Numbered from the stretch's first letter, positions 52,065-61,759 are shown. The stretch: 64,000 nt of DNA from Mycolicibacterium moriokaense (GCF_010726085.1 NZ_AP022560.1:5828001-5892000), one strand, 5' to 3'. A program made the numbers and translations. Notes: generated from the sequence alone by a model not told the origin.

Positions 52065-52322
52065 TCAGCCTGCGTCGAAGTACGAGCTTTCGAGCATGTC
52101 GTGCACTGCCTTGGCGTGTACCCGGAACGAGCGGCCGACACGCACCGCGGGCAGCTCTCCGTTGTGTACCAATCGATATACCGTCATCTTGCTGACCCGC
52201 ATGAGACTGGCCACTTCAGCGACGGTAAGGAATTGAGCACGTGGCGGCTGGCCGTCGGAAGCGGCGTTGTCTCGCTTGCCGCTTGCCGAATCGCGCCCCG
52301 ATGGCCCGTTCATAGACGTCAT
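52065..52322 (-). CDS. BldC/MerR-like excisionase-type HTH protein (Rv0500A-like)
   Basis: An 85-residue DNA-binding protein. The first 30 residues are polar; the rest is a winged HTH of MerR/BldC type (FLTVAEVASLMRVSKMTVYRL then ELPAVRVGRSFRV). It resembles Streptomyces BldC, which binds AT-rich direct repeats. It lies between proC and bS22. An 18-bp AATT palindrome about 120 bases upstream of its start may be its site. Confidence 0.88.
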   Translation of the reverse strand: MTSMNGPSGRDSASGKRDNAASDGQPPRAQFLTVAEVASLMRVSKMTVYRLVHNGELPAVRVGRSFRVHAKAVHDMLESSYFDAG

Positions 52323-52440
52323 CGCAACCCAATCAGTTCAGGCACGGGCAGTTCCAGCGGCTTCCCCACCGCTGGCACAGACTCGTGCTTACACGAGGAG
52401 AATAGCGTGGCGGATGGGGTTACTGCGACGGGTGTGGGCT

Positions 52441-52458
52441 AATCAATTTGAATTGATT
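52441..52458. promoter_or_regulatory. AT-rich 18-bp palindrome between proC and the BldC-like gene
   Basis: AATCAATT-TG-AATTGATT is a perfect dyad with a 2-base centre, three bases after the proC stop codon, in the promoter side of the HTH gene. It is strikingly AT-rich for this genome. It could be an operator for the BldC-like protein or a weak terminator stem for proC without a T-tract. Confidence 0.55.
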
Positions 52459-52461
52459 GAA

Positions 52462-53334
52462 CTACGCAGATGTAATTCCTAGCTGCTCAGAGCGCGTTTT
52501 TGCAGCTTCCACCGCTGCCGCGACCGCGGCCCGCAAACCGCCCCGCTCGAGTTCTCGCAGACCAGCGGCGGTGGTACCCCCGGGCGAGGTAACTGTCGCG
52601 CGCAGCTGGGCGGCGGTGGTGTCGATCGTCGCCCCGAGCGCCACATCGCCGGTCGGCTCCGACTTGTCGAGGCGCTCCAGCAACATCGCGGCCGAGCCAG
52701 CCATCGTCTGAACGACGAGATCGGTCGCCACCGACCGCGTCAGACCGACCGCCACACCCGCGTCGACCAAGGCCTCGACCATCAGGAAGAAGTACGCCGG
52801 GCCCGACCCGGAGACCGCTGTGACGGCGTCGAGCTGCGATTCCGGCACGGTGAGCACACCGCCGACGGCGTCGAAGATCGCCGACACCGCCTTGAGGTGC
52901 TCCGGGGTGGCGAATCGACCCGGCGCCAAGGCGCTCACGCCGCCGCCGACAACAACGGGAGCGTTGGGCATCACCCGGATGACGGGCGACCCCGCGGGTA
53001 GTTTGTTCTCGTAGAACGCCGCCGTGACGCCGGCCGCGACAGTCACGAAAACCTTTTCGGCGGTGTCGGTTTCGGCTCGGGCGGCGGCATCGGCGATCTC
53101 GGCGACCAGGCCCTCCACGTCGAACGGCTTCACCGCGACGATCACGTAGGTGGCGGTGTCGACCGCGTCGCCGACCGTCGTGACCAGCACCGAGTACGTC
53201 TCCGACAGGTACTTGGCCCTGTCCGGGTCCTTCTCGGCGACCACGAGGTCCTTGACCTGCCGTCCGGCGCGCAACATGCCCGACAGCAGTGCCTCACCGA
53301 TACTTCCACCACCGATGATCGCGATTCTGGCCAT
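52462..53334 (-). CDS. proC: Pyrroline-5-carboxylate reductase
   Basis: A 290-residue enzyme for the last step of proline synthesis. It has Rossmann IIGGGSIGEALL, IVAVKPFDV, RVMPNAPV and the SGSGPAYFF proline-binding segment. ATG at 53334; a TTG-type upstream extension is not needed. It follows a thioesterase gene and precedes the BldC-like gene, as in M. tuberculosis. Confidence 0.96.
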   Translation of the reverse strand: MARIAIIGGGSIGEALLSGMLRAGRQVKDLVVAEKDPDRAKYLSETYSVLVTTVGDAVDTATYVIVAVKPFDVEGLVAEIADAAARAETDTAEKVFVTVAAGVTAAFYENKLPAGSPVIRVMPNAPVVVGGGVSALAPGRFATPEHLKAVSAIFDAVGGVLTVPESQLDAVTAVSGSGPAYFFLMVEALVDAGVAVGLTRSVATDLVVQTMAGSAAMLLERLDKSEPTGDVALGATIDTTAAQLRATVTSPGGTTAAGLRELERGGLRAAVAAAVEAAKTRSEQLGITSA

Positions 53335-53364
53335 GCGGGCAAGCATTCCAGACGCCGCGACCGG

Positions 53365-54192
53365 TTACTGCGCGGGCGGCACCAACGCCAGCTGGCGGCT
53401 CTGCACGACGATGCGGCCCTCACAATCGACGACGATGTGGTCCTCGTCGAACCAGTCCTGGCCGATCTGCACCGTCGTGCACAGCACCCGCAGCCAGCCG
53501 TCGGCCGGGAGCGCCCGCAGATAGGCGGTCAGTTGCACCGTGGGCGCCCAACCGAACCTGTTGACCCCGAAGGTCACCGGAGCCGACACGTCGCCGCACA
53601 GCAGCGCGAAGAGCACGTCGGGAGCCACTCCCTTGGGCCGTACCCAGTACTCGATCACCGGCGGGCCGCCGTCGGCGCGGGGCGCCATCGTGGTCAGCGA
53701 CGGACGGATGTCGCAGCCGTGCGCGAGGTGGACGATGTCGGCCATCGGATGGCCCGCACCGATCTGCTCCAGCCCGGGTGGCGGATCGGGCTGCATCAAC
53801 GGCACCACCGGGTTGACCGACAGCAGCGGGGGAACGTGATGCTCCGGTTCGCCGAGCGTCACCGCTGCCCGCACCGCCGTGCGGTCCCCCTGCGTGAGTT
53901 CGACGTCGATCAGGCTTACCCGACGCCCACGCTTGCGCACCGTCGTGATCATGCGCATCGGCCCGGGATCGGGCGCCCACAGGAAGTTTCCGGACACCGC
54001 GATCGGCTGCGCGCTGTCGTCGTCGGCGCCTGCCCAGTGTTCGGTGCGCGCGGCGTTCGCGCACAGCGCGAGCATCGCCCCGCCGTGCACCTTCTCGCCG
54101 ATGGTCCAATGCTCGTTCAGCTCACCGTCATACACGCCGTCGCCGGCACTGGTCAGCTTCATGGCGTCGGTGAACAGGGTTGATCTCGGCAC
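53365..54192 (-). CDS. Acyl-CoA thioesterase-family protein (Rv0499-like)
   Basis: A 275-residue double hot-dog protein of the TesB/4HBT_3 type: GELNEHWTIGEKVHGGAML at the first domain, then SGNFLWAPDPG and a second domain with PVTFGVNRFGWAPTVQLT. It probably hydrolyses acyl-CoAs. The usual catalytic Asp is not obvious. It is 25 bases downstream of the sugar-isomerase gene. Confidence 0.8.
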   Translation of the reverse strand: MPRSTLFTDAMKLTSAGDGVYDGELNEHWTIGEKVHGGAMLALCANAARTEHWAGADDDSAQPIAVSGNFLWAPDPGPMRMITTVRKRGRRVSLIDVELTQGDRTAVRAAVTLGEPEHHVPPLLSVNPVVPLMQPDPPPGLEQIGAGHPMADIVHLAHGCDIRPSLTTMAPRADGGPPVIEYWVRPKGVAPDVLFALLCGDVSAPVTFGVNRFGWAPTVQLTAYLRALPADGWLRVLCTTVQIGQDWFDEDHIVVDCEGRIVVQSRQLALVPPAQ

Positions 54193-54217
54193 GTATTTCC
54201 TTATGTTGTAAGCGATT

Positions 54218-55063
54218 TCAGCGCAGCAGGTGTTGGCGGGCGAACTGCAGCGACTCGACCAGCAGCGCCTCCCGCTCCGCGGCCGTCCGCGCCCCCGATG
54301 TGGTCACCTCGAGGATCACATGCCCGGCGAAGTCGCTGGCGGCCAGCATCTCGCAGACCTCGACGGTGGGCTGGGTGCCCCGGCCCGGGACCAGATGTTC
54401 GTCGGTCGACGCACCGCTGCCGTCGCACAGATGCAGATGCACCAGGCCATCGCCCATGCGGCGGGCCATCTCGAGTGCGTCGGTGCCCGCGGTCGCGGTG
54501 TGCGACAAGTCGAGCGTGTAGTGCGCGTGGTTACCGTCGAGCGGGTCGTAGGACGGCGCGAACGCCGAAATGCCCGGCCCCGGCTTGCCTCCGCGCTTGC
54601 GCATGCGCTCGATGGACGTCTGGCCGGCGCCGAAGAACCGGTCGGCGCGGAAGGGGAACATGTTCTCCACCGCCACCATTACCTCGCTGGACGCCTCGAG
54701 TTCGGCGACCTGCTCGGTGAACCCCTCGGCGTAGCGGCGTTGCCACCGGAACGGCGGATGGACCACGACGGTCTGCGCGCCCAGTTGTTCGGCGGCGCGC
54801 ACGCTGCGCTCCAGTTTCGGGATCGGGTTGGCGCCCCACACCCGCTGCGAGATCAGCAGGCACGGCGCATGCACCGAGAGCACCGGCATGTCGTACCGCT
54901 CGGACAGTTCGGCGATCGCATCGATGTCCTGCGAGACGGTCTCGGCCCACACCATGAGCTCCACACCGTCGTAGCCGAGTTTCGCCGCGTACTCGAAGGC
55001 GGCCTCGGTCCTCAGGGGATACACCGAGGCCGTCGAAAGACCGACCTTGATCGCGGGGCGCAC
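54218..55063 (-). CDS. Sugar phosphate isomerase/epimerase-type TIM barrel (Rv0498-like)
   Basis: A 281-residue AP-endonuclease-2-like TIM barrel with the metal ligands of the family: VSVHAPC, Glu in VAVENMFPF, HYTLDLSH, HLHLCDGSG and the final Glu in VILEVTTSG. Fits xylose-isomerase-like enzymes acting on sugars or inositols. GTG start. Substrate unknown. Confidence 0.87.
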   Translation of the reverse strand: MRPAIKVGLSTASVYPLRTEAAFEYAAKLGYDGVELMVWAETVSQDIDAIAELSERYDMPVLSVHAPCLLISQRVWGANPIPKLERSVRAAEQLGAQTVVVHPPFRWQRRYAEGFTEQVAELEASSEVMVAVENMFPFRADRFFGAGQTSIERMRKRGGKPGPGISAFAPSYDPLDGNHAHYTLDLSHTATAGTDALEMARRMGDGLVHLHLCDGSGASTDEHLVPGRGTQPTVEVCEMLAASDFAGHVILEVTTSGARTAAEREALLVESLQFARQHLLR

Positions 55064-55102
55064 GTTGTCTATTCGGCGTCTATTCGCTGGCAGCGGTCGC
55101 CG

Positions 55103-56314
55103 TTAACCCGACTGCAGCAGCGCCAGGGGGCCCAGTGTGACCAGCGCCCCGACGGCCACCGCGATCAGCGTGCTGCCGATGTCCTCGGTCTTACGGACCA
55201 CCCGGACGCCGACCACCAGGCCGAGGATCACCAGCACGGACAGCACGAGCGCGACGATGTTGTTCCACTTCCACAGCTGGTCGAATGCGACGAACAGCCC
55301 GGCGCCGAACGCGACGGCGAAAACGCACTGGCCGACGATCCACACGCCGTGCATGAACGACGACATGGCCCCGCCCGACTCGGCCTTGCGGTCGATGGCG
55401 ATGACCTCGGTGTCGGCGCTGCCGCGGACGGCCGCGTCGTCGTCGACGGTGGGGCCGCCGAACAACTCGTCTCCACCGGTGCGCTGGTAGGAGGGCTTCG
55501 ACGCCGCGGTGTCTTCTTCGACGTCACCGTCGGTGTCGACGGCCTCGTCGGCCTTCGTATCCGCCGAATCCGACCAGTCGAGAGCGAGCTCGTCCTCGAC
55601 CGGTTCCGGATCGGGGCTCATCTCCTCGGCGTCGGGGACCACGCTGAGCCGGCGCGCGGTGCCGGACCGCCGCGGCGGCACGAAGAACGGCAGGTCGACG
55701 TCGGCTTCCCGCTGCTTGATGTGGGCCGTGTAGTCGGAAACCGCGCCGGCGTAGTCGGCTTCCTCGGCTTCCTCAGCGTCGGCTTCCTCAGCTTCCGCTT
55801 CTTCAGCTTCGGCTTCCTCGACGTCTGTGACGCCTTCCGCCTCCGTGACGTCCTCCGCCTCGGCTTCGGTTGCAGCGTCGGGGTCTTCAGCCTCTTCGAC
55901 CTCAGCCTCTTCGACCTCAGCCTCTTCGACCTCGTCGGCATGCTCGACCACGCCGTTGCCGGCAGCGGGGCTACTCAGGTCGGTGGGCTCGGCCTCAGGT
56001 TCGGCCTCGGCTTCGGGTTGGGCCTCGGGTTCGGCCTTAGCGGCGGCAGGTTCCTCGGCGACGGGCTGCTCGGGCTCGGCAGGCTCCTCGACGGGCTTTT
56101 CGGCGGGCTCTTCGACGACGGGCTGACGGGCGAGGTCACGATCGGTGATGATCGGGATTTCGCCGGTCAGCTCAGCGACGGAGATCGTGCCGGTAGCGCC
56201 GCGACGACGCCTGCGGCGTCCACCTGCAGGCGGGGCACCGATGGTGCCGTTGCGCGCCAGCAACTCCGCGACCGAGATCGGTCGCGTGTTCTGGCTGTCG
56301 TCTGATCTTGTCAT
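55103..56314 (-). CDS. Acidic repeat-rich membrane protein (Rv0497-like)
   Basis: A 403-residue protein. It has a short N-terminal RNGTIGAPP/RRRRRGATG segment, then a long Glu/Ala/Pro-rich disordered region (about 60-210) that contains perfect 15-bp repeats, and a C-terminal membrane domain with three hydrophobic helices (about 315-400). It is longer than the roughly 310-residue M. tuberculosis relative because of the acidic region. Probably a cytoplasmic tail tethered to the membrane; function unknown. Confidence 0.78.
   Translation of the reverse strand: MTRSDDSQNTRPISVAELLARNGTIGAPPAGGRRRRRRGATGTISVAELTGEIPIITDRDLARQPVVEEPAEKPVEEPAEPEQPVAEEPAAAKAEPEAQPEAEAEPEAEPTDLSSPAAGNGVVEHADEVEEAEVEEAEVEEAEDPDAATEAEAEDVTEAEGVTDVEEAEAEEAEAEEADAEEAEEADYAGAVSDYTAHIKQREADVDLPFFVPPRRSGTARRLSVVPDAEEMSPDPEPVEDELALDWSDSADTKADEAVDTDGDVEEDTAASKPSYQRTGGDELFGGPTVDDDAAVRGSADTEVIAIDRKAESGGAMSSFMHGVWIVGQCVFAVAFGAGLFVAFDQLWKWNNIVALVLSVLVILGLVVGVRVVRKTEDIGSTLIAVAVGALVTLGPLALLQSG
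55889..55933. repeat. Three perfect 15-bp tandem repeats in the acidic domain
   Basis: Three consecutive copies of AGCCTCTTCGACCTC (55889-55903, 55904-55918, 55919-55933) encode a repeated EVEEA unit on the other strand. As an in-frame coding VNTR it should vary in copy number between strains. Degenerate relatives lie to its left. Confidence 0.9.
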
Positions 56315-56328
56315 CGTCTTTCTGCCGG

Positions 56329-57294
56329 TCAGCGTCGCTGCACGGACGTCTCCACCAAGGCGGTTCCATCAGCCTCGCTGTCGAGTTTCCGCAGAATCAG
56401 CCCTTCCCGCAATGCCCAGGGGCAGATATCCACACAATCGACATCAAGGGCTTTCATGCTCGCCTCAGCTACCAACGCTCCGGCCACGATCTGCGGCGCG
56501 CGCTCGGCACTCACTCCTTCCAATTCCGCACGGTCGGCCGCGGTCATCCTAGAGATGAATGCTATGAGCTGCCTCAGCCCGGTCGCTGTGAGCGTCCTTT
56601 TCACGCGCGGACCTGCCCCGGACGGCGCCGCGCCGGTGAGGCGGGCCAGCGAGCGGAACGTCTTGGACGTCGCCACCGCCAGATCCGGCGGGCCGGCCTT
56701 GAGCATCTCGGCACCGGCGTCGGCTAACTCCGTCGCCAGCCAGTCGCGGAGCATCGCCACGCGGCGCCGGCCCGGCGGATCGTCGGGCAGCCACTCCCGG
56801 GTCAGCCTGCCCGCGCCGAGGGGTAGCGACAGCGCCACCTCGGGCTCCTCGTCGACGCCGTTCGACAGCTCCAGCGAGCCGCCGCCGATGTCGATGTTGA
56901 TGATGCGTCCCGCACTCCACCCGTACCAGCGACGCACCGCCAGGAACGTCAGCCGGGACTCGTCGACCCCGGTGAGCACCTGCAGGGCGACACCGGTCTC
57001 GGCATGCACCCTCGCCAAGACTTCCTCGGAGTTCTTCGCATCGCGGACAGCGGAGGTGGCGAAGGCCATCAACTCTGCGCAGCCCGAACTCGCCGCGATC
57101 TTCGAGAACTCGTCGAGGGTGCTGATCAATTTGTCGGCACCCTTGCGGGTGAGCTTGCCGTTGTTGTCTATTGCCTCGGCCAGACGCAGCGAGGCCTTGG
57201 TGGAACTCATGGGTGTCGGATGGCCGCCGCGACGCGCGTCCACCACGAGGAGGTGGACGGTATTGCTGCCGACATCCAGCACGCCTAATCGCAC
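56329..57294 (-). CDS. ppx1: Exopolyphosphatase/guanosine pentaphosphatase-family protein (Rv0496)
   Basis: A 321-residue Ppx/GppA domain protein without the extra C-terminal domains of E. coli Ppx. ASKHA phosphate loops [11 protein letters not shown] and DIGGGSLEL are clear, as is the FATSAVRDA segment with Glu in ARVHAETG. It removes terminal phosphates from short-chain polyphosphate or pppGpp. GTG start, divergent from the Cys-rich gene with 24 bases between. Confidence 0.92.
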   Translation of the reverse strand: MRLGVLDVGSNTVHLLVVDARRGGHPTPMSSTKASLRLAEAIDNNGKLTRKGADKLISTLDEFSKIAASSGCAELMAFATSAVRDAKNSEEVLARVHAETGVALQVLTGVDESRLTFLAVRRWYGWSAGRIINIDIGGGSLELSNGVDEEPEVALSLPLGAGRLTREWLPDDPPGRRRVAMLRDWLATELADAGAEMLKAGPPDLAVATSKTFRSLARLTGAAPSGAGPRVKRTLTATGLRQLIAFISRMTAADRAELEGVSAERAPQIVAGALVAEASMKALDVDCVDICPWALREGLILRKLDSEADGTALVETSVQRR

Positions 57295-57318
57295 CCTTTC
57301 AACCTAATAGGTTTACCG

Positions 57319-58104
57319 TTGAAAACTGTGAGCGCATCGCATCCCGGTGAGGTTGAACTCGACTTTGCCCGAGAGTGGGTCGAGTTCTACGACCCCGACA
57401 ACCCCGAACATCTGATCGCCGCGGACATGACCTGGCTGCTGTCCCGGTGGACGTGTGTGTTCGGCACGCCCGCCTGCCAGGGCACGGTGGAGGGCAGACC
57501 TGACGACGGCTGCTGCTCGCACGGCGCGTTCATGTCCGACAAGGACGACATCGCCAACCTGGACGCGGCGGTGAAACTCCTGACCGATGAGGATTGGCAG
57601 TTCCGCGAGAAGGGGCTCGGCAAAAAGGGTTACCTCGAGATGGACGAGTACGACGACAAGCCCAACCTGCGCACCCGAAAGTACAAGGGCGCCTGCATTT
57701 TTCTGAATCGCCCCGGCTTCCCCGGCGGCATCGGATGCGCCCTGCACTCGAAGGCGCTCAAGATGGGCGTCGAGCCGATGACGCTCAAACCCGAGGTGTG
57801 TTGGCAGCTGCCGATCCGCCGCACCCAGGAATGGGTGGAGCGCCCGGACGGCAGCGAGATCCTCAAGACGTGGATCACCGAGTACGACCGACGCGGCTGG
57901 GGGGAGGGCGGTGCCGACTTGCACTGGTACTGCACGGGTGACCCGAATGCGCACGTCGGTAAGAAGCAGGTGTGGGAGTCCTACCGCCCGGAACTCACCG
58001 AGCTGATCGGCGAGAAGGCCTACGCCGAGTTGGCCGCAATGTGTAAGCGGCGCAGCGCTTTAGGGCTGATCGCCGTGCACCCCGCGACACGCGCAGCCGA
58101 ATGA
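57319..58104 (+). CDS. Cysteine-rich YkgJ-like conserved protein (Rv0495c)
   Basis: A protein of about 258-261 residues with cysteine clusters at 46, 53, 65-66 (CVFGTPAC and DDGCCSHG) and 126, 140, 161 (GACIFLN, GIGCALH, EVCWQ), resembling zinc/iron-chelating CxxCC proteins. The start is TTG at 57319 or GTG at 57328; neither has a strong ribosome-binding site. Conserved in mycobacteria. It is coupled to the YciI gene. Function unknown; metal binding is likely. Confidence 0.8.
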   Translation: MKTVSASHPGEVELDFAREWVEFYDPDNPEHLIAADMTWLLSRWTCVFGTPACQGTVEGRPDDGCCSHGAFMSDKDDIANLDAAVKLLTDEDWQFREKGLGKKGYLEMDEYDDKPNLRTRKYKGACIFLNRPGFPGGIGCALHSKALKMGVEPMTLKPEVCWQLPIRRTQEWVERPDGSEILKTWITEYDRRGWGEGGADLHWYCTGDPNAHVGKKQVWESYRPELTELIGEKAYAELAAMCKRRSALGLIAVHPATRAAE

Positions 58105-58394
58105 GCCTGTTCTTCTTCCGACTGATACCTCCGCGAGCCGATTTCGCGCAGACGATGACACCCGCCGAGCAGCAGGCGATGGCCGACCATCAGGAGTACT
58201 GGCAGCAGCTGCTGCGCGAAGGCCGGGTCGTGGTCTACGGTCCGGTAGCCGATCCCGAAGGGGTGTGGGGATTGGGCGTGCTGCGCGTCGCCGATCGCGC
58301 CGAGGCATTGGCCGTCGCCGAGAGCGACCCGTCAGTCACCGCGGGCGTCAACACCTTCGAGGTGTTCGAGATCCTCGGCGGCGTCACCGCATAA
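58101..58394 (+). CDS. YciI-family protein
   Basis: A 97-residue dimeric ferredoxin-fold protein: [17 protein letters not shown], then [12 protein letters not shown] with the family His, [15 protein letters not shown] and a DPSVTAGV segment. ATG overlaps the preceding stop as ATGA. YciI proteins bind small molecules or act as hydrolases; no substrate known here. A palindromic repeat follows its stop. Confidence 0.86.
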   Translation: MSLFFFRLIPPRADFAQTMTPAEQQAMADHQEYWQQLLREGRVVVYGPVADPEGVWGLGVLRVADRAEALAVAESDPSVTAGVNTFEVFEILGGVTA

Positions 58395-58398
58395 TGTT

Positions 58399-58451
58399 GC
58401 GATTTGGGCGTGCGTGGTCTCGCTGAGCGAGACTGAGCACGCCGAAATCGC
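58399..58451. repeat. Intergenic palindromic repeat, copy 2 (convergent junction)
   Basis: Arms 58399-58413 and 58437-58451 pair at 14 of 15 bases (GCGATTTxGGCGTGC). They enclose a perfect dyad GTCTCGCT-G-AGCGAGAC (58417-58433). It fills the gap between the YciI and regX3 stops and closely matches the copy at 16917-16959. Both sit between convergent genes. Confidence 0.82.
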
Positions 58452-58456
58452 AAAAA

Positions 58457-59143
58457 TCAACCCTCGAGTTTGTAGCCCAAGCCGCGAACGGTGATCAGGT
58501 GCACCGGATTCGCGGGGTCGGCCTCGATCTTCGACCGCAGCCGCTTCACATGCACATCGAGGGTTTTCGTGTCACCGACGTAGTCGGCGCCCCACACCCG
58601 GTCGATGAGCTGACCGCGTGTCAACACCCGTCCGCTGTTGCGCATCAGGTACTCGAGCAGGTCGAACTCCTTGAGCGGCAACGTGATCGGTTCGCCATTG
58701 ACCGATACGACGTGCCGCTCGACGTCCATCCGCACCGGCCCGGCCTCCAGCACTCCGTCGCCGATCCCGTTGTCGTCGTTGTCGTTACCGCGACGCAGCA
58801 CCGCGCGAATACGCGCGATCAGCTCCCGCGCCGAGTACGGCTTGGTGACATAGTCGTCGGCGCCGAGCTCCAGCCCGACGACCTTGTCGATCTCGCTGTC
58901 CCGCGCCGTCACCATGATCACGGGAACACTTGAGCGCAAACGCAATTGCTTACACACATCGGTGCCGCTCATGCCCGGAAGCATCAGGTCCAGCAGGACG
59001 ATGTCGGCACCGGCCCGCTCGAATTCGGCCAGGGCCGAGGGCCCATCGGCCACCACGGTGGCCTCGAAGCCCTCCTTGCGCAGGAGAAAGGCCAGGGGAT
59101 CGGCCAAGGACTCCTCGTCCTCCACGATCAACACGCTGGTCAT
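58457..59143 (-). CDS. regX3: Phosphate-responsive response regulator RegX3
   Basis: A 228-residue OmpR/PhoB regulator: phospho-acceptor Asp52, Lys in [10 protein letters not shown], and a winged-helix domain with [12 protein letters not shown] and [12 protein letters not shown]. It controls phosphate-starvation genes with SenX3. ATG overlaps the senX3 stop as ATGA, so no MIRU-type spacer lies between the genes as it does in M. tuberculosis. Confidence 0.96.
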   Translation of the reverse strand: MTSVLIVEDEESLADPLAFLLRKEGFEATVVADGPSALAEFERAGADIVLLDLMLPGMSGTDVCKQLRLRSSVPVIMVTARDSEIDKVVGLELGADDYVTKPYSARELIARIRAVLRRGNDNDDNGIGDGVLEAGPVRMDVERHVVSVNGEPITLPLKEFDLLEYLMRNSGRVLTRGQLIDRVWGADYVGDTKTLDVHVKRLRSKIEADPANPVHLITVRGLGYKLEG

Positions 59144-60339
59144 CTGTCTAGCTGGTCCTCTCGTTCGGTGTGCACTTCTGGGTCTTCGTCACCCTGAGGG
59201 AACGCCGGAATCGACAGGGTGAAGGTCGATCCCGTGCCCGGCTGACTCCACAGCCGGATGGATCCGTTGTGGTTGGCGGCGACGTGTTTGACGATCGCCA
59301 GCCCGAGCCCGGTGCCGCCGGTGGCCCGGGACCGCGCCTTGTCGACGCGGAAGAACCGTTCGAATACCCGCTCCTGATCCGCGCTCGCGATGCCGATACC
59401 GCGGTCGGTGACGGCGATCTCGATGTTGTCGCCGCGACGGCGCCTGCTGATCGACACCGACGAACCGTTCGGCGAGTACGCGATGGCGTTCGACACCAGG
59501 TTGGCGATCGCGGTGACCAACAGCGCCTGGTCGCCGAGCACGCGGTATCCGGTCGGCGCATCGGTGGTGATCGCGATGTCGGCGTTGTCGGCGGCCACCT
59601 TGTACCGCGACAGCGCCTCGGCGACCACGGTGTCGACGTCGACGGCTTCGAGGTCGGGCAGCGGCTCGGCGCCCTGCAACCGGGACAGCTCGATCAGCTC
59701 ACCGACCATGTTGGCCAGCCGGTTCGACTCGGTCAGCATCTTCTCGGCGAACCGGCGCACCGTCTCGGGGTCGTCCGCCGATGCCAGCACCGCCTCGGCG
59801 AGCACTCCCATCGCGCCGACGGGCGTCTTGAGTTCGTGGCTGACGTTGGCGACGAAGTCGCGGCGCGTCGCCTCCATCCGGGCGTGTTCGGACTGGTCGT
59901 CGACGTAGACGACGGCGAAACGGCGATCCTGTTCGGTCAGCAGGCGGACGTGGCCGCGCACCGACAGGCCGGAGCGGCCAGGGTGGGCGCGTTTGCGCGG
60001 CGACAGGTCGACCTCGACGTCCTCGCCGGTGGTCAAGGTGCGTTCGGCGGCCAGCCAGGCGCGGTCGTCGAGCAGCCTGTCGCGGACCAGCCCCAGCTCA
60101 CGGGCCCGGTCGTTGGTGTAGACCACGTCACGGTAGGTGTCGACCACCACGATCCCGACCGGCGACTGCGAAACGATGTGGGCGAGCATCTGCGAGACGG
60201 TGATGCCCGTCTGCGCGGTTACCCGGCGCTGCCTCCGCTCCTGTAGACGGGGCGCCAGCCCCGTCCCGAGCGCCACCCCGATCACCAGGGTGAGCAGTGC
60301 GACGGATGCTGCGAGGAGCACCGCCGTAAGCACACTCAC
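59140..60339 (-). CDS. senX3: Phosphate-responsive sensor kinase SenX3
   Basis: A 399-residue kinase with one or two N-terminal membrane helices (about 4-28), a PAS-like domain (about 50-150), HisKA with His168 in [11 protein letters not shown], and HATPase_c with [10 protein letters not shown] and [15 protein letters not shown] start. It pairs with RegX3 and, by knowledge of the system, is kept off by the Pst/PhoU complex under high phosphate. The 141-base gap to gpmA should hold its promoter; I see no certain RegX3 box. Confidence 0.95.
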   Translation of the reverse strand: MSVLTAVLLAASVALLTLVIGVALGTGLAPRLQERRQRRVTAQTGITVSQMLAHIVSQSPVGIVVVDTYRDVVYTNDRARELGLVRDRLLDDRAWLAAERTLTTGEDVEVDLSPRKRAHPGRSGLSVRGHVRLLTEQDRRFAVVYVDDQSEHARMEATRRDFVANVSHELKTPVGAMGVLAEAVLASADDPETVRRFAEKMLTESNRLANMVGELIELSRLQGAEPLPDLEAVDVDTVVAEALSRYKVAADNADIAITTDAPTGYRVLGDQALLVTAIANLVSNAIAYSPNGSSVSISRRRRGDNIEIAVTDRGIGIASADQERVFERFFRVDKARSRATGGTGLGLAIVKHVAANHNGSIRLWSQPGTGSTFTLSIPAFPQGDEDPEVHTEREDQLDR

Positions 60340-60480
60340 GCGAAAAGCGTACGCATCCGGTGAACGTCATCCCAGCAGCGTGCGGCCAAAACGGGACATG
60401 TCACATACGGAATCGCCGAAATTCGAACCCCGGCTGTCCGCTGTTAACCCGCCGTTTTCCGAAAAGACCCGTTTGAGGGC

Positions 60481-61230
60481 CTACTTCGCGCCCTGGGCCG
60501 CAACAGCGGCCGCGCCGGCCGCTGCCGCCTCCGGGTCCAGGTAGGTGCCGCCGGCGACCTTCGGCTTGAGGTTCTCGTCCAGGTCGTAGCGCAGCGGGAT
60601 GCCGGTGGGGATGTTGAGGCCGACGACGTCCTCGTCCGACATCCCGTCCAGGTACTTCACCAGCGCGCGCAGCGAGTTGCCGTGCGCGGCGATCAGCACG
60701 GTCTTGCCGGCGCGCAGGTCGGGCTCGATGGTGCTGGTGTAGTAGGGCACGAACCGCTCGACGACGTCCTTGAGGCATTCCGTAAGGGGCGTTCCGCCCT
60801 CGATGTCGGCGTAACGCGGGTCGCCGTCCTGGCTGTAGGTGCTGCCCGGCTCGATCGGCGGCGGCGGGGTGTCGTAGCTGCGGCGCCACTTCATGAACTG
60901 ATCGTCGCCGTACTTCTCCTTGGTCTCCGCCTTGTTCAGGCCCTGCAGCGCGCCGTAGTGCCGCTCGTTGAGCCGCCAGTTGCGGTGCACCGGGATCCAG
61001 TGCCGGTCGGCGGCGTCCAGCGCGAGATTCGCGGTGGTGATCGCCCGGCGCAGTAGCGATGTGTACAGCACGTCGGGCAGGCGATCGAGTTCCTTGATCA
61101 GCTCGCCGGCGCGCACCGCCTCGGCCCTGCCCTTGTCGGTGAGGTCGACATCGACCCAGCCGGTGAACAGGTTCAGCGCGTTCCATTCGCTCTCACCGTG
61201 GCGGAGCAGGATCAGCGTGGAGTCTCCCAT
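60481..61230 (-). CDS. gpmA: 2,3-bisphosphoglycerate-dependent phosphoglycerate mutase
   Basis: A 249-residue glycolytic mutase: [10 protein letters not shown] with His11, the [12 protein letters not shown] loop, [13 protein letters not shown] and the second catalytic His in AAHGNSLRA. The Ala-rich C-terminal tail is normal for mycobacterial Gpm1. It ends a block mshA, YbjN, gpmA upstream of senX3, as in M. tuberculosis. Confidence 0.96.
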   Translation of the reverse strand: MGDSTLILLRHGESEWNALNLFTGWVDVDLTDKGRAEAVRAGELIKELDRLPDVLYTSLLRRAITTANLALDAADRHWIPVHRNWRLNERHYGALQGLNKAETKEKYGDDQFMKWRRSYDTPPPPIEPGSTYSQDGDPRYADIEGGTPLTECLKDVVERFVPYYTSTIEPDLRAGKTVLIAAHGNSLRALVKYLDGMSDEDVVGLNIPTGIPLRYDLDENLKPKVAGGTYLDPEAAAAGAAAVAAQGAK

Positions 61231-61240
61231 GCCGAAGAGA

Positions 61241-61759
61241 CTATCCCGAGTCGGATTCGTCGTCCTCGTCGTCGATGAGGTGAGCGAAGGCCTGCAGGTT
61301 CTTCAGCGACTCGCCGCGCGACACCCGCCACTCCCACTCTTTCTGGATCGACGACCGAAAACCCAACTCCAGCAACGTGTTGAAGTCCGAATCGACGGCC
61401 TCGAGCACCTGGCCGAGCACCCGGTCGATCTCGTCGGGTGTGACGGACGCCAACGACATCCGGCCGACGAGGTAGATGTCGCCGACGTTGTCGAGGGTGT
61501 AGGCGACGCCGTAGAGACGGCGATTGCGCTTCAGCAGAAAGCGGTAGACACCCTCGTGGTTCTCGTCGGGCTTACGACAGACGAACGCCTCGACGCGGAC
61601 CGAGTGTTCGCCGATCGACAGGATGGTGTTGGTCTTCAGCCGCCGCTCGCCGGGCAGTTCGACGATGATGCCGGGCAGCCCGCCGTGCGCACCCTCGTGG
61701 CGGGTACACACGAGGCCGTTCTCCTTGCAGGTCTGCTCGATGATCTCCGCAGGGTTCAC
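61241..61759 (-). CDS. YbjN-domain protein (Rv0487-like)
   Basis: A 172-residue YbjN-fold protein: [33 protein letters not shown] and [13 protein letters not shown]. Similar to type III secretion chaperones and sensors of protein state. The GTG at 61759 overlaps the mshA stop as GTGA. It ends in an acidic tail ([10 protein letters not shown]). A role beside mycothiol synthesis is suggested by this coupling alone. Confidence 0.85.
   Translation of the reverse strand: MNPAEIIEQTCKENGLVCTRHEGAHGGLPGIIVELPGERRLKTNTILSIGEHSVRVEAFVCRKPDENHEGVYRFLLKRNRRLYGVAYTLDNVGDIYLVGRMSLASVTPDEIDRVLGQVLEAVDSDFNTLLELGFRSSIQKEWEWRVSRGESLKNLQAFAHLIDDEDDESDSG

Noticed and set aside
52010..52065. T-tract after the BldC-like gene as an intrinsic terminator
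   Set aside because: Six T residues on the minus strand are preceded by only a weak 4-bp stem; not called.
54230..56305. 691-codon plus-strand open frame
   Set aside because: Antisense shadow of the isomerase and acidic membrane protein genes; composition is Arg/His/Gly-rich and no domain is recognisable.
60339..60481. Possible RegX3 box between senX3 and gpmA
   Set aside because: A single GTTCACC-like half-site is present near 60362, but no second half at a convincing spacing.
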